Source: Streptomyces sp. V1I1 (lineage in GTDB: Bacteria > Actinomycetota > Actinomycetes > Streptomycetales > Streptomycetaceae). From it: DNA of 64,000 nt. The DNA lies in assembly GCF_030817355.1 (NCBI RefSeq), contig NZ_JAUSZH010000001.1, positions 6,448,501 through 6,512,500 on the forward strand, given 5' to 3'. Below the pieces are notes generated by a model. It was not told the DNA's origin and did no database searches. It was given only the letters and a program-made list of their open reading frames with translations. Below, piece after piece: positions 1 to 8,408 of this stretch (its first letter is position 1; each line of letters starts with the position of its first letter). The position numbers and the translations under genes were made by a program.

Positions 1-837
1 CCGAAGCCGGGTGAGATCGCGGTGTCCGACACGGCCCTCAAGACCGGCCGGGTCGCCGCCGACAGCACGGCTCTGACCGTCGTCGTACCGGCGGCGCAGC
101 AGCGCGCCCGTACGCTCACCCTCGCCAACACCGGCTCCGCCACCCCCTTCACGGTCGCCGAGAAGGACGGCAAGAGCTGGATCAAGGCGGCGCCCGGCAC
201 CGGACAGCTGGCGGCCGGCGCATCGCGGCAGGTCGCGCTCAGCGTCGACACCACCGGGGCCGCCCCGGGCACGGTCCTGACCGGGACCTTGCAGGTGAAG
301 TCCGACAGTGGCCGCAGACCGGTGATCGACATCCCCGTCACCGTGGTCGTGCCCGCCTATCAGACGGCGATCGACACCGGCACAGCCAAGTCCTCGGTGG
401 ATGCCCTCGGCGACACCTGGGGGCCGGACCGTAAGCACGCCGCGGGCGCGTACGGATATCTGGGCAGCGCCAGTGAGCTCTCCACCACTCGTTCGATCAC
501 GGGCGCGGCCGACCCGAAGCTGTTCCGGACCGCCCGCCAGGGCATGTACGAGTACCGCTTCGACGGCCTGCCGGCCGGCACCTACCGGATCGAGCTGGGC
601 TTCGCGGAGCTGAGCTCCAAGGATCCGACGGACCGGGTCTTCGACGTGATGGCCGAGGGGACGCAGTACGTGCCCAACCTTGACCTGGCGCTGGAGGCGG
701 GCGTCCGTACCGCGCACGAGCGGGGCTTCACGGTGAAGGTCACCGACGGCCGGCTCAACCTGCGTTTCGTGGCGAATTCCGGCAAGACTCTGGTGAATTC
801 GATCAGGGTCACGGACCGCCCGGATCTTGCCGGGTAA
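1..837 (+). CDS. C-terminal part of a secreted malectin-domain protein (probable S8 subtilase), 5' end outside the window
   Basis: The open frame runs in from the left edge without a stop, so the GTG at 22 is probably not the start. The visible 279 codons hold an immunoglobulin/BACON-like beta domain (about residues 15-115) followed by a malectin-like carbohydrate-binding domain (about 120-270; GTYRIELGFAE and NSIRVTDRP are typical). In Streptomyces this pair usually forms the tail of large secreted S8 serine peptidases. The catalytic domain is not in the window, so peptidase identity is inference. It ends at TAA 835-837 and is followed by a strong hairpin. Confidence 0.6.
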   Translation, partial: PKPGEIAVSDTALKTGRVAADSTALTVVVPAAQQRARTLTLANTGSATPFTVAEKDGKSWIKAAPGTGQLAAGASRQVALSVDTTGAAPGTVLTGTLQVKSDSGRRPVIDIPVTVVVPAYQTAIDTGTAKSSVDALGDTWGPDRKHAAGAYGYLGSASELSTTRSITGAADPKLFRTARQGMYEYRFDGLPAGTYRIELGFAELSSKDPTDRVFDVMAEGTQYVPNLDLALEAGVRTAHERGFTVKVTDGRLNLRFVANSGKTLVNSIRVTDRPDLAG

Positions 838-857
838 TTCCCCGGTGATTCCCTGGT

Positions 858-891
858 CAGGGCCCGTCCGGCAGCTGCCGGACGGGCCCTG
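858..891 (+). terminator. Perfect 34-bp palindrome downstream of the malectin-domain gene
   Basis: Two 17-nt arms, CAGGGCCCGTCCGGCAG and its exact reverse complement, meet with no spacer. It sits 20 nt past the stop codon and has no T tract, as is common for Streptomyces terminators. Confidence 0.7.
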
Positions 892-944
892 CGGTTAGGT
901 GACCCTTAGTGATGAAGCGCACCGGTTCACGCCTCGGACGGCGG

Positions 945-981
945 TTGTCACTGTCAGAGGAATTACGCAACAATGGCGTTG
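945..981 (+). promoter_or_regulatory. Candidate promoter of the suf operon, probably leaderless
   Basis: TTGTCA (945-950) and AACAAT (969-974) are 18 nt apart, and AACAAT lies 6 nt before the GTG at 981. That geometry predicts transcription starting at or next to the GTG codon. It supports 981 over the upstream ATG at 909 as the sufR start. This is sequence inference only. Confidence 0.4.
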
Positions 982-1709
982 TGAAAAACGTCGGCGAGGC
1001 TCCGCACGAGGAACTCGCGACCGGTGAGCACTCCACGCGCAACCGGGTCGCGCGCTCCATCCTGGACCACGGCCCGTCCACCGTGGCCGATCTCGCAGGT
1101 CGCCTCGGCCTCACCCAGGCCGCCGTCCGCCGCCACCTCGACTCGCTCGTCACCGAGAACGTCATCGAGCCCCGTGAGCAGCGGGTCTACGGCGCACGCA
1201 CCCGTGGGCGACCCGCCAAGGTGTTCGCGCTGACCGACTGCGGCCGGGACGCCTTCGACCAGGCGTACGACGCACTGGCCGTGGACGCGCTCCGCTGGAT
1301 CGAGCGGACCGCAGGGGGAGGGGCAGCCGGAGAGGCGGCCGTCGCCGCCTTCGCCCGCAACCGCCTCGAGACACAGGCGGAGGCTTACCGCGAGGCGATA
1401 GAGGCCGCACCACCCGAGCAGCGCACCGAAGCGCTGGCCAAGGCTCTGAGTGCCGACGGGTACGCTGCTACGGCGCGTAACGCACCGGTCGGCGAGCAGC
1501 TCTGCCAGCACCACTGCCCGGTGGCCCATGTGGCCGAGCAGTACCCGCAGCTGTGCGAGGCGGAGACCGAGACCTTCTCGCGCCTGCTCGGTACGCATGT
1601 ACAGAGACTGGCCACCATCGCGCACGGCGACGGGGTCTGCACGACGTTCATCCCCAAGACCACGACACCATCAGCATCTGCAAGCACGGCCGGGAGGAAC
1701 CCCGCATGA
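981..1709 (+). CDS. sufR: SufR-type Fe-S-sensing transcriptional regulator
   Basis: A 242-residue protein with an ArsR/DeoR-like winged helix-turn-helix at about residues 25-75 ([20 protein letters not shown]). Cysteines at 175, 179, 192 and 220 (CQHHC..LC..VC) match the cluster-ligand layout of SufR repressors. SufR carries an Fe-S cluster and represses the suf operon when clusters are sufficient. It is the first gene of the operon and its TGA overlaps the sufB ATG. The frame extends to an ATG at 909, but GTG 981 is preferred because a promoter-like sequence lies between them. Confidence 0.88.
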   Translation: MKNVGEAPHEELATGEHSTRNRVARSILDHGPSTVADLAGRLGLTQAAVRRHLDSLVTENVIEPREQRVYGARTRGRPAKVFALTDCGRDAFDQAYDALAVDALRWIERTAGGGAAGEAAVAAFARNRLETQAEAYREAIEAAPPEQRTEALAKALSADGYAATARNAPVGEQLCQHHCPVAHVAEQYPQLCEAETETFSRLLGTHVQRLATIAHGDGVCTTFIPKTTTPSASASTAGRNPA

Positions 1710-3127
1710 CTCTCCCCACGGAGACTGCCCACCCCGAACTCGAGGGTCTGGGTACATACGAATTCGGCTGGGCCGACTCCGACGCGGCCGGTGCCGCGGC
1801 CAAGCGCGGCCTGTCCGAGGAAGTCGTCCGCGACATCTCGACGAAGAAGAACGAGCCGGAGTGGATGCTGAAGCTGCGACTCAAGGGTCTGCGGCTGTTC
1901 GACAAGAAGCCCATGCCCAGCTGGGGCTCGGACCTGTCGGGGATCGACTTCGACAACATCAAGTACTTCGTGCGGTCCACCGAGAAGCAGGCGGAGTCCT
2001 GGGAGGACCTGCCCGAGGACATCAAGAACACGTACGACAAGCTCGGTATCCCGGAGGCGGAGAAGCAGCGCCTGGTCGCCGGCGTCGCCGCCCAGTACGA
2101 GTCCGAGGTCGTCTACCACCAGATCCGTGAGGACCTGGAGGAACAGGGCGTCATCTTCCTGGACACGGACACCGCGCTGAAGGAGCACCCGGAGCTCTTC
2201 CAGGAGTACTTCGGCACGGTCATCCCGGTCGGCGACAACAAGTTCGCCTCGCTGAACTCCGCCGTGTGGTCCGGTGGCTCGTTCATCTACGTGCCCAAGG
2301 GCGTGCAGGTCGACATCCCGCTGCAGGCCTACTTCCGTATCAACACGGAGAACATGGGCCAGTTCGAGCGGACGCTGATCATCGTCGACGAGGACGCCTA
2401 CGTCCACTACGTCGAGGGCTGTACCGCCCCGATCTACTCCTCGGACTCGCTGCACAGCGCTGTCGTCGAGATCATCGTCAAGAAGGGCGGCCGCTGCCGC
2501 TACACGACGATCCAGAACTGGTCGAACAACGTCTACAACCTGGTCACCAAGCGCGCCGTGGCGTACGAGGGCGCGACCATGGAGTGGGTCGACGGCAACA
2601 TCGGCTCCAAGGTGACCATGAAGTACCCGGCCGTCTACCTGATGGGCGAGCACGCCAAGGGCGAGACCCTGTCCATCGCCTTCGCGGGCGAGGGCCAGCA
2701 CCAGGACGCCGGCGCCAAGATGGTCCACATGGCCCCGAACACCTCGTCCAACATCGTCTCCAAGTCGGTGGCGCGAGGCGGTGGCCGCACGTCCTACCGC
2801 GGTCTGATCGAGATCGGCGAGGGCGCGCCGGGCGCGAAGTCCAATGTGCTCTGTGACGCGCTGCTGGTCGACACGATCTCGCGGTCCGACACCTACCCGT
2901 ACGTCGACGTCCGCGAGGACGACGTGTCCATGGGCCACGAGGCGACCGTCTCCAAGGTCTCCGACGACCAGCTCTTCTACCTGATGAGCCGCGGCATGAC
3001 CGAGTTCGAGGCGATGGCGATGATCGTGCGCGGCTTCGTCGAGCCGATCGCCAAGGAACTGCCCATGGAGTACGCGCTGGAGCTCAACCGGCTGATCGAG
3101 CTGCAGATGGAGGGCTCGGTGGGCTAG
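1706..3127 (+). CDS. sufB: Fe-S cluster assembly scaffold protein SufB
   Basis: At 473 residues it has the usual actinobacterial SufB length. It carries the conserved core ([21 protein letters not shown]) and the beta-helix SufBD fold, ending in the [16 protein letters not shown] helix. With SufC and SufD it forms the cytosolic SufBC2D scaffold on which clusters are built from SufS/SufU sulfur. The ATG at 1706 overlaps the sufR stop (ATGA) and has a GGGAGG ribosome site about 6 nt upstream. The longer frame beginning at 1553 only runs through sufR. Confidence 0.97.
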   Translation: MTLPTETAHPELEGLGTYEFGWADSDAAGAAAKRGLSEEVVRDISTKKNEPEWMLKLRLKGLRLFDKKPMPSWGSDLSGIDFDNIKYFVRSTEKQAESWEDLPEDIKNTYDKLGIPEAEKQRLVAGVAAQYESEVVYHQIREDLEEQGVIFLDTDTALKEHPELFQEYFGTVIPVGDNKFASLNSAVWSGGSFIYVPKGVQVDIPLQAYFRINTENMGQFERTLIIVDEDAYVHYVEGCTAPIYSSDSLHSAVVEIIVKKGGRCRYTTIQNWSNNVYNLVTKRAVAYEGATMEWVDGNIGSKVTMKYPAVYLMGEHAKGETLSIAFAGEGQHQDAGAKMVHMAPNTSSNIVSKSVARGGGRTSYRGLIEIGEGAPGAKSNVLCDALLVDTISRSDTYPYVDVREDDVSMGHEATVSKVSDDQLFYLMSRGMTEFEAMAMIVRGFVEPIAKELPMEYALELNRLIELQMEGSVG

Positions 3128-3202
3128 CACAGCCTGACGGCCCGCCGTCCCGAGCAGCGACTGTTTTTCTGTCTGACGTAGGAAGAGAGCAAGACGACAG
3201 CC

Positions 3203-4384
3203 ATGGCTGAGGCTCAGAACATTCCGGCGGGGTCCACCACTGCCGGTTCGATCGCGGTGGCCGCCGAGTCGACCGTCGCCACCCGCATGAGTGCGCCCCC
3301 GTCCTTCGACGTGGCGGACTTCCCGGTCCCGCACGGCCGCGAGGAGGAGTGGCGCTTCACTCCGCTGGAGCGGCTGCGCGGTCTGCACGACGGCACGGCC
3401 GTCGCCAACGGCACCGGCATCAAGGTCGACATCGACGCCCCCGAGGGCGTCGTCGTCGAGACCGTCGGCCGTGAGGACGCGCGGATCGGCCGGGCCGGCA
3501 CCCCTGTGGACCGGGTGGCCGCCCAGGCGTACTCCTCCTTCGAGAAGGCCTCGGTCGTCACCGTGCCCAAGGAGACCGTGCTCACCGAGCCGGTCCGGAT
3601 CGCCGTGCACGGCGAGGGCGGCACCGCCTTCGCCCACCAGGTCATCGAGCTCGGCGCGTTCGCCGAGGCCGTGGTGGTCATCGACCACACCGGTGACGCG
3701 GTCGTCGCCGCCAATGTCGACTTTCTGCTGGGCGACGGCGCGAAGCTCACCGTCGTCTCCGTCCAGGACTGGGACGACAAGGCCGTCCACGTCGCCCAGC
3801 ACAATGCGCTGGTCGGCCGGGACGCATCCTTCAAGTCGATCGTGGTCACCTTCGGCGGCGACGTCGTACGCCTCCACCCGCGCGTCCAGTACGCCGGTAC
3901 CGGCGGCGAGGCCGAGCTCTTCGGCCTTTACTTCACCGACGCCGGCCAGCACCAGGAGCACCGTCTGCTGGTCGACCACAACGCCCCGCACTGTCGCTCC
4001 AACGCCGCCTACAAGGGCGCCCTCCAGGGCCAGGACGCACACGCCGTCTGGATCGGCGATGTCCTGATCGAGGCCAAGGCCGAGGGCACCGACACGTACG
4101 AGATGAACCGCAACCTCGTCCTCACGGACGGCGCGCGGGTCGACTCCGTGCCGAACCTGGAGATCGAGACCGGCGAGATCGTCGGTGCGGGTCACGCCTC
4201 CGCCACCGGCCGCTTCGACGACGAGCAGCTCTTCTACCTGCAGTCCCGCGGCATCCCGGCCGACGAGGCCCGCCGTCTGGTGGTCCGCGGCTTCTTCGCC
4301 GAGCTGGTGCAGAAGATCGGCCTGCCCGATGTCGAGGAGCGCCTGCTCGCCAAGATCGACGCGGAGCTGGAGGCGTCGGTCTGA
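3203..4384 (+). CDS. sufD: Fe-S cluster assembly protein SufD
   Basis: This 393-residue SufB paralogue shares the SufBD fold. The signature LLVDHNAPHCRSNAAYKG and the C-terminal RGFFAELVQKIGLP are diagnostic. It is a structural partner in the SufBC2D complex. It lies 75 nt after sufB behind an AAGAGAGCAAG purine stretch. Its TGA overlaps the next ATG by one base, so translation of the Rieske protein is probably coupled. Confidence 0.96.
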   Translation: MAEAQNIPAGSTTAGSIAVAAESTVATRMSAPPSFDVADFPVPHGREEEWRFTPLERLRGLHDGTAVANGTGIKVDIDAPEGVVVETVGREDARIGRAGTPVDRVAAQAYSSFEKASVVTVPKETVLTEPVRIAVHGEGGTAFAHQVIELGAFAEAVVVIDHTGDAVVAANVDFLLGDGAKLTVVSVQDWDDKAVHVAQHNALVGRDASFKSIVVTFGGDVVRLHPRVQYAGTGGEAELFGLYFTDAGQHQEHRLLVDHNAPHCRSNAAYKGALQGQDAHAVWIGDVLIEAKAEGTDTYEMNRNLVLTDGARVDSVPNLEIETGEIVGAGHASATGRFDDEQLFYLQSRGIPADEARRLVVRGFFAELVQKIGLPDVEERLLAKIDAELEASV

Positions 4385-4701
4385 TGTCCTTTGTACGAGC
4401 CTGTGCGCTGAGCGAGCTGGAGGAGGGCACCCCGAAGAGGGTGGAACTCGACGGCACGCCCGTCTCGGTCGTCCGAACCGAGGGCGAGGTGTTCGCGATC
4501 AACGACATCTGCTCGCACGCGAACGTCTCGCTGTCCGAGGGCGAGGTGGAGGACTGCCAGATCGAGTGCTGGCTGCACGGCTCCAGCTTCGACCTCCGCA
4601 CCGGCAAGCCGTCCGGCCTTCCCGCGACGCGCCCCGTCCCCGTATACCCCGTAAAGATCGAAGGGGACGATGTGCTCGTCTCCGTCACCCAGGAGTCCTG
4701 A
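4384..4701 (+). CDS. Rieske-type 2Fe-2S ferredoxin in the suf operon
   Basis: A 105-residue single-domain protein with the two Rieske ligand motifs C-S-H (ICSHANV) and C-W-L-H (IECWLHGS). It resembles the ferredoxin subunit of non-haem iron dioxygenases. No oxygenase lies nearby. A place between sufD and sufC is the standard actinobacterial arrangement, which suggests an electron-transfer role in cluster assembly or repair; that role is inference. It ends 7 nt before sufC. Confidence 0.92.
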   Translation: MSFVRACALSELEEGTPKRVELDGTPVSVVRTEGEVFAINDICSHANVSLSEGEVEDCQIECWLHGSSFDLRTGKPSGLPATRPVPVYPVKIEGDDVLVSVTQES

Positions 4702-4708
4702 GTCACCC

Positions 4709-5473
4709 ATGGCAACGCTTGAAATCCGCGACCTGCACGTCTCCGTCGAGGCCGAGAACGGCCCCCGGGAGATCCTCAAGGGCGTCGACCTGACCGTGAA
4801 GCAGGGCGAGACCCACGCCATCATGGGCCCCAACGGCTCCGGCAAGTCGACGCTCGCGTACTCCATCGCGGGTCACCCCAAGTACACGATCACCAGCGGC
4901 ACCGTGACCCTGGACGGCGAGGACGTCCTGGAGATGACCGTCGACGAGCGCGCCCGCGCCGGCATGTTCCTCGCCATGCAGTACCCGGTCGAGGTCCCCG
5001 GCGTCTCGGTCTCCAACTTCCTGCGCACCTCCGCCACCGCGATCCGCGGCGAGGCCCCCAAGCTGCGTACCTGGGTGAAGGAGGTCAAGTCCGCCATGGA
5101 GCAGCTCCAGATGGACCCGGCCTTCGCCGAGCGCAATGTCAACGAGGGCTTCTCCGGCGGTGAGAAGAAGCGCCACGAGATCCTTCAGCTGGAGCTCCTC
5201 AAGCCGAAGATCGCGATCCTCGACGAGACCGACTCCGGCCTGGACGTCGACGCCCTGCGCCAGGTCTCCGAGGGCGTCAACCGCGTCCACGAGACCGGCG
5301 AGGTCGGCACCCTGCTGATCACGCACTACACGCGCATCCTGCGCTACATCAAGCCCGACTTCGTGCACGTTTTCGCGAACGGCCGTATCGCCGAGTCCGG
5401 CGGCGCCGAGCTCGCCGACAAGCTCGAGGCCGAGGGCTACGAGGCATACACGAAGGGTGGCGTATCCGCGTGA
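4709..5473 (+). CDS. sufC: Fe-S cluster assembly ATPase SufC
   Basis: A 254-residue ABC-type ATPase. It has a Walker A GPNGSGKST (residues 40-48), signature FSGGEKKR (148-155), Walker B ILDETDSGLD and a switch histidine in LLITHYTR. The ETDSGLD variant is typical of SufC. It powers the SufBC2D scaffold and is soluble. The ATG at 4709 has AGGAG 12 nt upstream; an upstream GTG/ATG extension would run back into the Rieske gene. Its TGA overlaps the sufS GTG. Confidence 0.97.
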   Translation: MATLEIRDLHVSVEAENGPREILKGVDLTVKQGETHAIMGPNGSGKSTLAYSIAGHPKYTITSGTVTLDGEDVLEMTVDERARAGMFLAMQYPVEVPGVSVSNFLRTSATAIRGEAPKLRTWVKEVKSAMEQLQMDPAFAERNVNEGFSGGEKKRHEILQLELLKPKIAILDETDSGLDVDALRQVSEGVNRVHETGEVGTLLITHYTRILRYIKPDFVHVFANGRIAESGGAELADKLEAEGYEAYTKGGVSA

Positions 5474-6726
5474 CACAGCTGCCGGGCCTCCTCGACACCG
5501 AGGCGATCCGCAAGGACTTCCCGATCCTGGACCGCTTGATCCATGACGGGAAGAAGCTCGTGTACCTGGACAACGCGGCGACGTCACAGACGCCGCGCCA
5601 GGTGCTCGATGTGCTGAGCGAGTACTACGAACAGCACAATGCCAACGTCCACCGCGGCATTCATGTGCTAGCGGAGGAGGCCACGGCGCTGTACGAAGGC
5701 GCCCGCGACAAGGTCGCCGCCTTCATCAACGCGCCGAGCCGCGACGAGGTGATCTTTACCAAGAACGCCTCCGAGTCGCTCAACCTCGTGGCCAACATGC
5801 TCGGCTGGGCCGACGAGCCCTACCGCGTGGACCACGAGACCGAGATCGTCATCACGGAGATGGAGCACCACTCCAACATCGTGCCGTGGCAGCTGCTCTC
5901 GCAGCGCACCGGTGCGAAGCTGAAGTGGTTCGGCCTCACCGACGACGGCCGGCTCGACCTGTCCAACATCGAAGAGATCATCACCGAGAAGACTAAGATC
6001 GTCTCCTTTGTGCTGGTCTCCAACATCATGGGCACGATCAACCCGGTCGAGGCGATCGTCCGCCGCGCCCAGGAGGTCGGCGCGCTGGTCCTGATCGACG
6101 CCTCGCAGGCCGCCCCGCACATGGTGCTGGACGTGCAGGCGCTGCAGGCCGACTTCGTGGCCTTCACCGGCCACAAGATGTGCGGCCCGACCGGCATCGG
6201 CGTGCTGTGGGGCCGGCAGGAGCTGCTCGAGGACCTGCCGCCGTTCCTCGGCGGCGGCGAGATGATCGAGACCGTGTCGATGCACTCGTCGACGTACGCC
6301 CCCGCGCCGCACAAGTTCGAGGCAGGTACGCCCCCGATCGCCCAGGCCGTCGGCCTCGGCGCGGCCGTGGACTACCTCTCCGCGATCGGCATGGACAAGA
6401 TCGCCCAGCATGAGCACGTCCTCACCGAGTACGCGGTGAAGCGGCTGCTCGAGGTCCCGGACCTGCGGATCATCGGCCCCACCACGGCCGAGGAGCGCGG
6501 CGCCGCGATCTCGTTCACGCTTGGGGATATCCACCCGCACGACGTGGGCCAGGTCCTCGACGAGCAGGGCATCGCGGTCCGGGTCGGCCACCACTGCGCG
6601 CGGCCGGTCTGCCTGCGGTACGGAATTCCTGCGACCACGCGGGCGTCGTTCTATCTGTACTCCACGCCCGCGGAGGTCGACGCGCTGATCGACGGGCTGG
6701 AGCACGTACGGAACTTCTTCGGCTGA
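5470..6726 (+). CDS. sufS: Cysteine desulfurase SufS
   Basis: A 418-residue group II PLP-dependent cysteine desulfurase. The PLP lysine is K236 in FTGHKMCGPTG and the catalytic cysteine is C376 in VGHHCARP. It removes sulfur from L-cysteine as a persulfide and passes it to SufU. The GTG start lies in a GTGA overlap with the sufC stop. Confidence 0.97.
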   Translation: MTQLPGLLDTEAIRKDFPILDRLIHDGKKLVYLDNAATSQTPRQVLDVLSEYYEQHNANVHRGIHVLAEEATALYEGARDKVAAFINAPSRDEVIFTKNASESLNLVANMLGWADEPYRVDHETEIVITEMEHHSNIVPWQLLSQRTGAKLKWFGLTDDGRLDLSNIEEIITEKTKIVSFVLVSNIMGTINPVEAIVRRAQEVGALVLIDASQAAPHMVLDVQALQADFVAFTGHKMCGPTGIGVLWGRQELLEDLPPFLGGGEMIETVSMHSSTYAPAPHKFEAGTPPIAQAVGLGAAVDYLSAIGMDKIAQHEHVLTEYAVKRLLEVPDLRIIGPTTAEERGAAISFTLGDIHPHDVGQVLDEQGIAVRVGHHCARPVCLRYGIPATTRASFYLYSTPAEVDALIDGLEHVRNFFG

Positions 6727-6737
6727 AGGGCTGGGAC

Positions 6738-7202
6738 GTGAAGCTTGATTCGATGTACCAGGACGTCATCCTGGACCACTACAAGCACCCGCACGGGCGG
6801 GGCTTGCGGGATGGCGATGCCGAGGTGCACCACGTCAACCCGACCTGCGGCGACGAGATCACTCTGCGTGTGCGGTACGAAGGCTCGCTGATCGCGGACA
6901 TCTCGTACGAGGGCCAGGGCTGCTCCATCAGCCAGGCCAGCGCGTCCGTGCTGAACGAGCTGCTGGTCGGCAAGGAGCTCGCCGAGGCGCAGAAGATCCA
7001 GGCGACCTTCCTGGAGCTGATGCAGTCCAAGGGTCAGGTGGAGCCGGACGACGCGATGGAGGAGGTGCTGGAGGACGCGGTCGCGTTCGCCGGCGTCTCC
7101 AAGTACCCGGCCCGCGTGAAGTGCGCGCTGCTGAGCTGGATGGCGTGGAAGGACGCGACCGCCCAGGCGCTGGGTGAGGCCCCCGAGAGGAAGACGGCAT
7201 GA
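6738..7202 (+). CDS. sufU: SufU sulfur-transfer protein
   Basis: A 154-residue IscU-fold protein with the three conserved cysteines C37 (NPTCGDE), C62 (GQGCSISQ) and C129 (RVKCALLSW). The aspartate after C37 is also conserved. In Gram-positive bacteria SufU is a zinc-dependent sulfur acceptor that activates SufS. It starts at GTG 6738, 11 nt after sufS, and its 3' end overlaps the next ATG by 4 nt. Confidence 0.95.
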   Translation: MKLDSMYQDVILDHYKHPHGRGLRDGDAEVHHVNPTCGDEITLRVRYEGSLIADISYEGQGCSISQASASVLNELLVGKELAEAQKIQATFLELMQSKGQVEPDDAMEEVLEDAVAFAGVSKYPARVKCALLSWMAWKDATAQALGEAPERKTA

Positions 7203-7537
7203 CTGAGAACGCAGGGACCGCACTGAAGCCGGCCTCCGAGGAGGAGGTCCGCGAGGCGCTGTATGACGTCGTCGACCCCGAGCTGGGCATCGACGTCGTC
7301 AACCTCGGCCTGATCTACGGCATCCACATCGACGACTCCAATGTCGCGACCCTGGACATGACGCTGACGTCCGCGGCCTGTCCGCTGACCGATGTGATCG
7401 AGGACCAGGCGAAGTCGGCGACGGAAGGCCTCGTCAACGAGCTGAAGATCAACTGGGTCTGGATGCCGCCGTGGGGCCCGGACAAGATCACGGACGACGG
7501 ACGCGAGCAGCTGCGCGCGCTGGGCTTCAACGTCTGA
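7199..7537 (+). CDS. sufT: SufT-like metal-sulfur cluster assembly factor (MIP18/DUF59)
   Basis: A 112-residue protein almost entirely made of the DUF59/MIP18 domain (VVDPELGIDVVNLGLIYGI). It has the conserved cysteine in SAACPLTD. Such proteins help deliver clusters to targets. It is the last suf gene, in ATGA overlap with sufU, and a perfect hairpin follows. Confidence 0.93.
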   Translation: MTENAGTALKPASEEEVREALYDVVDPELGIDVVNLGLIYGIHIDDSNVATLDMTLTSAACPLTDVIEDQAKSATEGLVNELKINWVWMPPWGPDKITDDGREQLRALGFNV

Positions 7538-7570
7538 GCGTTTGAGACCAGCCGCCTGAGTCCAGCGGTC

Positions 7571-7595
7571 TGGAACCCGGCTCCGCCGGGTTCCA
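7571..7595 (+). terminator. Hairpin after the suf operon
   Basis: Perfect 11-bp stem TGGAACCCGGC / GCCGGGTTCCA around a TCC loop, 33 nt past the sufT stop. No T tract. Confidence 0.75.
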
Positions 7596-7642
7596 CGAAA
7601 CGGCCATGCCCGCCAGGCACGCTGGCGAGCATGGCCGTTTCG
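7596..7642. repeat. Second, longer hairpin that contains the start codon of the VOC gene
   Basis: A 14-bp outer stem (7596-7609 with 7629-7642, CGAAACGGCCATGC) and a 6-bp inner stem (7611-7616 with 7622-7627, CGCCAG) are separated by one mismatch around a 5-nt loop. The ATG at 7631-7633 lies in the right arm. It could be a second terminator and could hide the start codon in RNA. Confidence 0.6.
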
Positions 7643-8031
7643 CCGTACACCGTCGTCGTCGACGCCCACGATCTGCTGGCGCTCGCCCGCTTCTGGAGCC
7701 AGGTCCTGACTGGAAGGTGGTCTTCGAGGCCGATGACGAAATCGTCATCGGGGCCGACGAGTCCGCCCTGCCGGGGCTCACCTTCGTGCCCGTGGCCGAG
7801 CGCAAGACCGTCAAGAACCGGCTGCAGATCGACCTCACACCCGACGCACAGGCCGCCGAGGTGAGCGAAGCGAGATGGGGTCCCCCGGCCGAAGGCTGGG
7901 GGAGGATCATCGGGCTCGGGGCGGTGCGGGCCGATGTCGGGCAGCGGCCCCAAGCGACCTGGGTGGTGCTCGCCGACCCCGAGGGCAACGAGTTCTGTGT
8001 GCTGCGGCCGAAGAAGACGCTGCTCGACTAG
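7631..8031 (+). pseudogene. VOC/glyoxalase-family protein, frameshifted and interrupted by a mini-repeat
   Basis: Frame 7631-7708 encodes a VOC-like N-terminus ending FWSQVL. The rest continues from 7711 in another frame as DWKVVFEADDEIVIG... to VLRPKKTLLD. Adding one G after 7708 would join them as FWSQVLDWKVVF, so this is a one-base deletion or a sequencing error. Further on, VSEARWGPPAEGWGR is encoded by a palindromic mini-repeat not expected in the fold. The start codon lies in a strong hairpin. The intact family binds a metal in paired beta-alpha-beta modules; the substrate is unknown. Confidence 0.75.
7864..7905. repeat. Streptomyces palindromic mini-repeat inside the VOC gene
   Basis: The core is a 10-bp stem with one mismatch (TCCCCCGGCC 7881-7890 with GGCTGGGGGA 7894-7903, loop GAA). 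It is preceded by GTGAGCGAAGCGAGATGGGG, a flank that often accompanies this repeat family in Streptomyces. Boundaries are approximate. Confidence 0.6.
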
Positions 8032-8050
8032 GGGCCGGTGGGCCGTGTTA

Positions 8051-8086
8051 TGTACGAGCGTACGCAACGTTGTGTACTCTCGTACA
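8051..8086. promoter_or_regulatory. 36-bp palindromic operator at the SMR/TetR promoter
   Basis: Centred on AACGTT (8066-8071). The 18-nt half sites match at 16 of 18 positions, with outer arms TGTACGAG (8051-8058) and CTCGTACA (8079-8086). The site ends one base before the SMR ATG at 8088. A TetR repressor is encoded in the same operon, so autoregulation of both genes is the simplest reading. Confidence 0.75.
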
Positions 8087-8087
8087 C

Positions 8088-8408
8088 ATGGGATACGGAC
8101 TGCTGGCCGCGGCGATCGCGGCGGAGGTGGCCGGCACGACGGCCATGAAGTACAGCGAGGGCTTCACCCGGCTGTGGCCCTCGCTGCTCACCGTCGCGGG
8201 CTATGTGCTCGCCTTCTCGCTGCTCGCCCAGACGCTGAAGACCATGTCGGTGGGCACCGCATACGCGATCTGGGCCGGTGTGGGCACGGCCGCGATCGCC
8301 GCCATCGGCATGATCTTCCTGGGCGAGTCGACCAGTCTGGTCAAGATCACGGGCATCGCGCTGGTGATCGTCGGCGTGGTGGTCCTCAACATGGGCGGTG
8401 TCCACTGA
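8088..8408 (+). CDS. Small multidrug resistance (SMR/EmrE-type) efflux protein
   Basis: A 106-residue protein with four hydrophobic helices. The essential membrane glutamate is E13 (AAAIAAEVAGTTAMK). The YAIWAGVGTA and GIALVIVGVVVLN helices are typical of QacE/EmrE proton-coupled drug antiporters that act as membrane dimers. No ribosome site is visible; the ATG follows the operator directly, so the mRNA may be leaderless. Its TGA overlaps the tetR ATG by one base. Some SMR proteins export guanidinium or polyamines, so the substrate is open. Confidence 0.92.
   Translation: MGYGLLAAAIAAEVAGTTAMKYSEGFTRLWPSLLTVAGYVLAFSLLAQTLKTMSVGTAYAIWAGVGTAAIAAIGMIFLGESTSLVKITGIALVIVGVVVLNMGGVH

Noticed and set aside
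1385..4195. A 936-codon minus-strand open frame across sufR, sufB and sufD
   Set aside because: It is a shadow of strongly supported plus-strand suf genes; the product is a low-complexity V/D/G/R string without domains.
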